From Streptomyces sp. WZ.A104 (GTDB taxonomy: Bacteria > Actinomycetota > Actinomycetes > Streptomycetales > Streptomycetaceae): DNA of 64,000 nucleotides. The notes under the pieces are model-generated. The model saw only the letters and a list, made by a program, of their open reading frames with translations. It had not been told where the DNA came from and ran no database searches. How positions within the stretch are numbered: position 1 is the first letter of the stretch; each line of letters opens with the position of its first letter. Positions 61,498 to 64,000 of the stretch are shown one piece after another. The stretch spans positions 1 through 64,000 of the forward strand of contig NZ_NWVL01000026.1 in assembly GCF_002382885.1 (NCBI RefSeq). The letters are read 5' to 3'. A program made the position numbers and the translations under genes.

Positions 61498-61805
61498 CAG
61501 TGAACCTGCGTCCCCATCGCCGAGAAGAACGCGACGACGCCGTTGGCCGCGCCGAGCAGGAGGGCGCAGCCGGCGGCGACGACCGTGCCCTTCTTGCCGT
61601 TGGCCTCGGCCTGGTGGCCTCCGCTGTGGTGGCCCCAGGCCCAGACGATGGCGGAGATGGCGAGGGCGCCGACCGTGGCGATGATGCCGAAGAGGTTGAT
61701 GCTGCCCATGACCTTCTTGAGGACGTCGAGGCCGGGCAGGCCGCCCTCGCTCGGTGTGACGCCAGGGTTGTACGCCAGCATCTGGGCGTGCTGAATGAGC
61801 TTCAT
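61497..61805 (-). CDS. Small pilin-like membrane protein (VirB2/DUF6112 type)
   Basis: A 102-residue protein with two hydrophobic helices (about 38-57 and 73-95) separated by a short hydrophilic loop G-H-H-S-G-G-H-Q-A-E-A-N-G-K-K. This two-helix layout, directly after the hydrolase gene, is that of VirB2-like subunits in Gram-positive transfer systems (often DUF6112 in Streptomyces). Confidence 0.8.
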   Translation of the reverse strand: MKLIQHAQMLAYNPGVTPSEGGLPGLDVLKKVMGSINLFGIIATVGALAISAIVWAWGHHSGGHQAEANGKKGTVVAAGCALLLGAANGVVAFFSAMGTQVH

Positions 61806-61877
61806 TGGAACTCCAGTACGAACATGGGCGCGCGAAGGCCCGGAAGGGGAGGAGTGAGAGGGGGAGGGGGAGGCCGG

Positions 61878-63005
61878 TCAGACGATCCGGCGGGCGGCGA
61901 GCACGTCCGGCCGCCAGTCAGCGAGGGTCGAGATCTTGACCACGTCACCAGTGCGAGGCGCATGCAGGATCAGGCCGTCACCGATGAACATCCCTACGTG
62001 TTCCGGGACTTGGGCCGTGCCGCGGGTGAAGAGGAGATCGCCCGGCTTGAGGGCGTCGACGCTGACCGTCTTGCCCTCCTTGACCTGCGTGTACGTGGTC
62101 CGGGAGATCGAGATACCTCCGGCCTTGTACGACATCTGCGTCAGGGACGAGCAGTCACAGCGGCCCATCGGGTCCTGGCCGCGCGGATCGGTACACGTGC
62201 CACCCCACTGATACGGAGTGCCGAGCTGGCCCAGCCCCCATCGGATGGCGGTGCGGACCGACGTGGGTGCATCAGCCGGGATCTTGTAGTCCTTGGGGAC
62301 GGAGCCGGCAGGGATCGGACCGAACCTGGCACCGTCCTCGCCGGTGCCGCACGCGCCGGGCGTCGCATCCGTCGGGTCGGTCTTGTCGCCCGTGTCGGAA
62401 CTCGACCCTGCGGACAGCGACGTGGCGATGGCCTTCTGCAGAGCCGTGGCCAGCGGCTCCCATTTGGCATACGCGTCGGGGAAGCCGCTCTTCTGGACCG
62501 CCTGCGCCGCCTGCGTGACGGTCATGGACTGCCAGCCCGGGACCTTCAGCAGCGCCTCGTAGAACCTCGTCGCGGCGTGCACCGGATCGCGGACCTGCTG
62601 GGCCGTCCCCCAGCCCTGGCTGGGACGCTGCTGGAAGAGGCCGAGCGAATCCCTGTCGCCGTAGTCGAGATTCCGCAGCCCCGACTCCTGCAAGGCTGTG
62701 GCCAGAGCTACGACCTGGCCCCGGGCCGGCACCTTCATGGCGACGCCGGTGGCCTGGATCGTCTTGGCGTTCGGGATCTGCTCCGAGGGATCGTCCAGCC
62801 CCGGGACGGACACTGTGGCCTTGCCGTCGCCCTTGAGGATCGAATCCACCTGCTTGGCGACTGCCGCAGAATCCACAGCCTGTGTATTGCCGTTCGCGCA
62901 GGCGGCCTGGGCGCTGGACGCGCCGGCCAGAGCCATCGCGAGCGGGGCGACCAGCAGCAGCGGGCCGAGAGCGACGGCCCCGACTATCGCCGCGCCCGCC
63001 TTCAC
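61878..63005 (-). CDS. Bifunctional peptidoglycan hydrolase (SLT-like + NlpC/P60)
   Basis: A 375-residue secreted protein starting GTG. Signal peptide or anchor at residues 1-35 (hydrophobic core, A-Q-A cleavage-like site). A transglycosylase-like region has E107 in A-L-Q-E-S-G-L-R-N and G-L-F-Q-Q-R-P. The C-terminal NlpC/P60 domain has C285 in C-D-C-S-S-L-T, H336 in P-E-H-V-G-M and H348. This is the VirB1-like wall-opening enzyme of the secretion system. Its GTG overlaps the stop of a short leader frame (GTGA). Confidence 0.93.
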   Translation of the reverse strand: MKAGAAIVGAVALGPLLLVAPLAMALAGASSAQAACANGNTQAVDSAAVAKQVDSILKGDGKATVSVPGLDDPSEQIPNAKTIQATGVAMKVPARGQVVALATALQESGLRNLDYGDRDSLGLFQQRPSQGWGTAQQVRDPVHAATRFYEALLKVPGWQSMTVTQAAQAVQKSGFPDAYAKWEPLATALQKAIATSLSAGSSSDTGDKTDPTDATPGACGTGEDGARFGPIPAGSVPKDYKIPADAPTSVRTAIRWGLGQLGTPYQWGGTCTDPRGQDPMGRCDCSSLTQMSYKAGGISISRTTYTQVKEGKTVSVDALKPGDLLFTRGTAQVPEHVGMFIGDGLILHAPRTGDVVKISTLADWRPDVLAARRIV

Positions 63006-63079
63006 GGCTGAGGGCCGTCCGCCGAACCGAGGGCGCAGGAGCCGGGCTCTGGGGAAGGGCGTGCCTGGGCATGCTGCAT
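63002..63079 (-). CDS. 25-codon leader peptide coupled to the hydrolase gene
   Basis: ATG 63079 has a strong AAGGAG six bases upstream. The frame (M-Q-H-A-Q-A-R-P ... D-G-P-Q-P) ends with TGA that overlaps the hydrolase GTG. The hydrolase itself has no ribosome site of its own, so its translation probably depends on reading this leader. Confidence 0.6.
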   Translation of the reverse strand: MQHAQARPSPEPGSCALGSADGPQP

Positions 63080-63091
63080 CAGCAGCTCCTT

Positions 63092-63224
63092 ACTCGTAGG
63101 CAGCGCGGCACCAGCGTTCTCGTCGAAAAGGTCACCGGCACCGCACCGGTCGGAAATTCACAACCCTTGAGATCAGGGAATGGAGGCCCAGGGGTCGGGA
63201 GCGGCTAACTCCCGACCCTTGGGC
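63092..63224 (-). promoter_or_regulatory. Leader element B (shared with 25186-25306)
   Basis: On the minus strand a strong hairpin (63224-63209 with 63201-63186, two mismatches in 16 bp) has the 7-base loop TTAGCCG. At 63134-63115 is the same TGACCTTTTCGACGAGAACG as in element A, then exactly 14 bases, then CCTACGAGT (63100-63092), 12 bases before the leader ATG. The stems differ in sequence from element A while the loop and the 20-mer are identical. This is what a conserved RNA structure would show. Confidence 0.75.
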
Positions 63225-63643
63225 GTCTCTCTACTGGAGGGCGGCAGCCAGCCGCGCTCTTAATCTCACGCGCCACATAGAGAAAACACCTCGCCTAAAT
63301 ATCAGACCGCTTCGCGGATGCTGCCCGTGTCGCCATCTGGACGAGGTAACACGCATCAACACAGCTCAACAGGCGGGAGGGTGACCCCAGTCCGTCGAAC
63401 ACGGCGAGACTGTAGAGACGAATTGCGGCCGCACCAAACGACGCCTTGCACGACGGCCGGGACCCGTGATGTGGCGGCAGAGCGTCATTAGGTGCGGCCG
63501 GGAATGGTGGCTACTCTCCAGCCCATCGCTCTCCTCGGGTGGCCTTTTCTTGGGTCTCCGGGAGCGACTTTCGCCGCGTGCGCAGAAATTCCGGGAGCGC
63601 GGAATCAGGCGCACGACCGTCTCGCAGAACGAGAGAACCGCAC
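63225..63643. other. Divergent intergenic region left of the methyltransferase
   Basis: About 420 bases between leader B and the partial methyltransferase gene. They should contain the promoter of the leftward secretion unit (AT-richer patch 63260-63310) and that of the rightward gene. The inverted repeat GCGGC-agcca-GCCGC lies at 63241-63255. No gene was found. Confidence 0.5.
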
Positions 63644-64000
63644 ATGTCGTACACCCTGCACCGAGGCGACGCGCTGACCGCGCTCGCTGGCATCCCTGAC
63701 AACAGCGTCGACGCAGTCATCACCGACCCGCCCTACAACAGCGGCGGCCGAACCAGCAGCGAACGAACCGGTCGCAGCGCCCGCGCGAAGTACACCTCGG
63801 GCGACGCCGAGCACGACCTTGCCAACTTCCCCGGCGAGAACCGCGACCAGCGCTCGTACGGCTTCTGGCTCACTCTCCTGCTCACCGAGTCCTACCGGGC
63901 GACCGCCGAGTCCGGCGCCGCGCTCGTCTTCACCGACTGGAGGCAACTGCCCACCACCACCGACGCGCTCCAGGCCGCCGGCTGGACCTGGCGCGGCATC
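63644..64000 (+). CDS. DNA (adenine-N6 or cytosine-N4) methyltransferase, partial
   Basis: The first 119 residues of a gene that runs off the window. A-V-I-T-D-P-P-Y-N-S-G-G is catalytic motif IV (DPPY) near residue 28, preceded by L-H-R-G-D-A-L-T-A-L-A-G-I-P. An N-terminal motif IV is the beta-class order. The following S-Y-G-F-W-L-T-L-L-L-T-E-S-Y and A-L-V-F-T-D-W-R-Q-L-P fit motifs V-VI. Orphan methyltransferases on ICEs commonly protect the element from host restriction. Confidence 0.88.
   Translation, partial: MSYTLHRGDALTALAGIPDNSVDAVITDPPYNSGGRTSSERTGRSARAKYTSGDAEHDLANFPGENRDQRSYGFWLTLLLTESYRATAESGAALVFTDWRQLPTTTDALQAAGWTWRGI

Noticed and set aside
63060..63260. Leader B as a c-di-AMP (ydaO) riboswitch, because one lies before hydrolase genes in Streptomyces
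   Set aside because: GCTAAC occurs only on the opposite strand as the complement of the hairpin loop, and the conserved ydaO GGGGxxxC and CTCG-type blocks are absent. Copy A precedes a non-hydrolase gene.
1..64000. CRISPR arrays and rRNA genes
   Set aside because: No regularly spaced direct repeats of CRISPR length and no rRNA-like conserved stretches were seen.

Overview
The window is high-GC actinobacterial DNA, almost certainly from a Streptomyces. Signs are the strong G/C third-position bias, GTG and TTG starts with ATGA/GTGA overlaps, a WhiB-type protein, DUF317 and DUF4913 proteins, an SCO6880-type secretion protein and a MAB_1171c-type membrane protein. It reads as a mosaic genomic island beside a tRNA-Lys gene, with most of an integrative and conjugative element (ICE) on the right that runs off the window.

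Layout. (1) 1-2.8 kb: a tRNA-Lys 5' fragment, an intact tRNA-Lys(UUU), a PD-(D/E)XK-like protein and a thioredoxin-like protein. (2) 2.9-5.5 kb: a site-specific recombination module of tyrosine integrase, XRE regulator and small excisionase-like protein. (3) 5.6-7.1 kb: a nucleotidyltransferase and a P-loop kinase-like protein. (4) 7.3-16.4 kb: a leftward, tightly coupled run of eight genes (HAD phosphatase, MDR dehydrogenase, TrpD-like phosphoribosyltransferase, radical SAM enzyme, TrpRS-like enzyme, methyltransferase, two glycosyltransferases) followed by a TyrRS paralogue with an altered pocket. It looks like a compact, unfamiliar biosynthetic cluster. A divergent HTH/TPR regulator (16.8-18.1 kb) has an identical 15-bp palindrome on each side. 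(5) 18.1-23.9 kb: small membrane protein, GNAT, flavin/F420-type oxidase, and an ImmA/IrrE - MAB_1171c - amidohydrolase operon. (6) 23.9-64 kb: the conjugative element.

The conjugative element has two long convergent transcription units meeting near 39.7 kb. The rightward unit (25.3-39.6 kb) carries an O-like replication initiator with internal repeats, a DnaC-like loader, a WhiB-like protein, a DUF2637/Spd-like membrane protein, an oriT-like inverted repeat, a MobC-like accessory protein, a relaxase, a zinc-ribbon protein and a complete pPIWI-RE three-gene island (nuclease, DinG-like helicase, PIWI protein), a predicted defence cargo. The leftward unit (63.1-39.8 kb) carries the type IV secretion machinery: NlpC/P60 hydrolase, pilin-like protein, VirB8-like and VirB6-like proteins, SCO6880 protein, VirB4-like ATPase and TraG/VirD4 coupling protein. 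These are followed by about 20 small accessory proteins, a frameshifted cytosine methyltransferase and a DUF317 gene broken by an in-frame amber codon.

Two observations stand out. Both convergent units begin with the same leader: a hairpin with loop TTAGCCG, then about 50 nt later the same 20 bases, then exactly 14 nt later CCTACGAGT just before the first start codon. Second, many unrelated small proteins of the leftward unit end in the same kind of tail, with a core close to R-A-x-A-A-R-(A/S/T)-x-S followed by a Pro/Ala/Arg-rich end, which could be a sorting or secretion signal.
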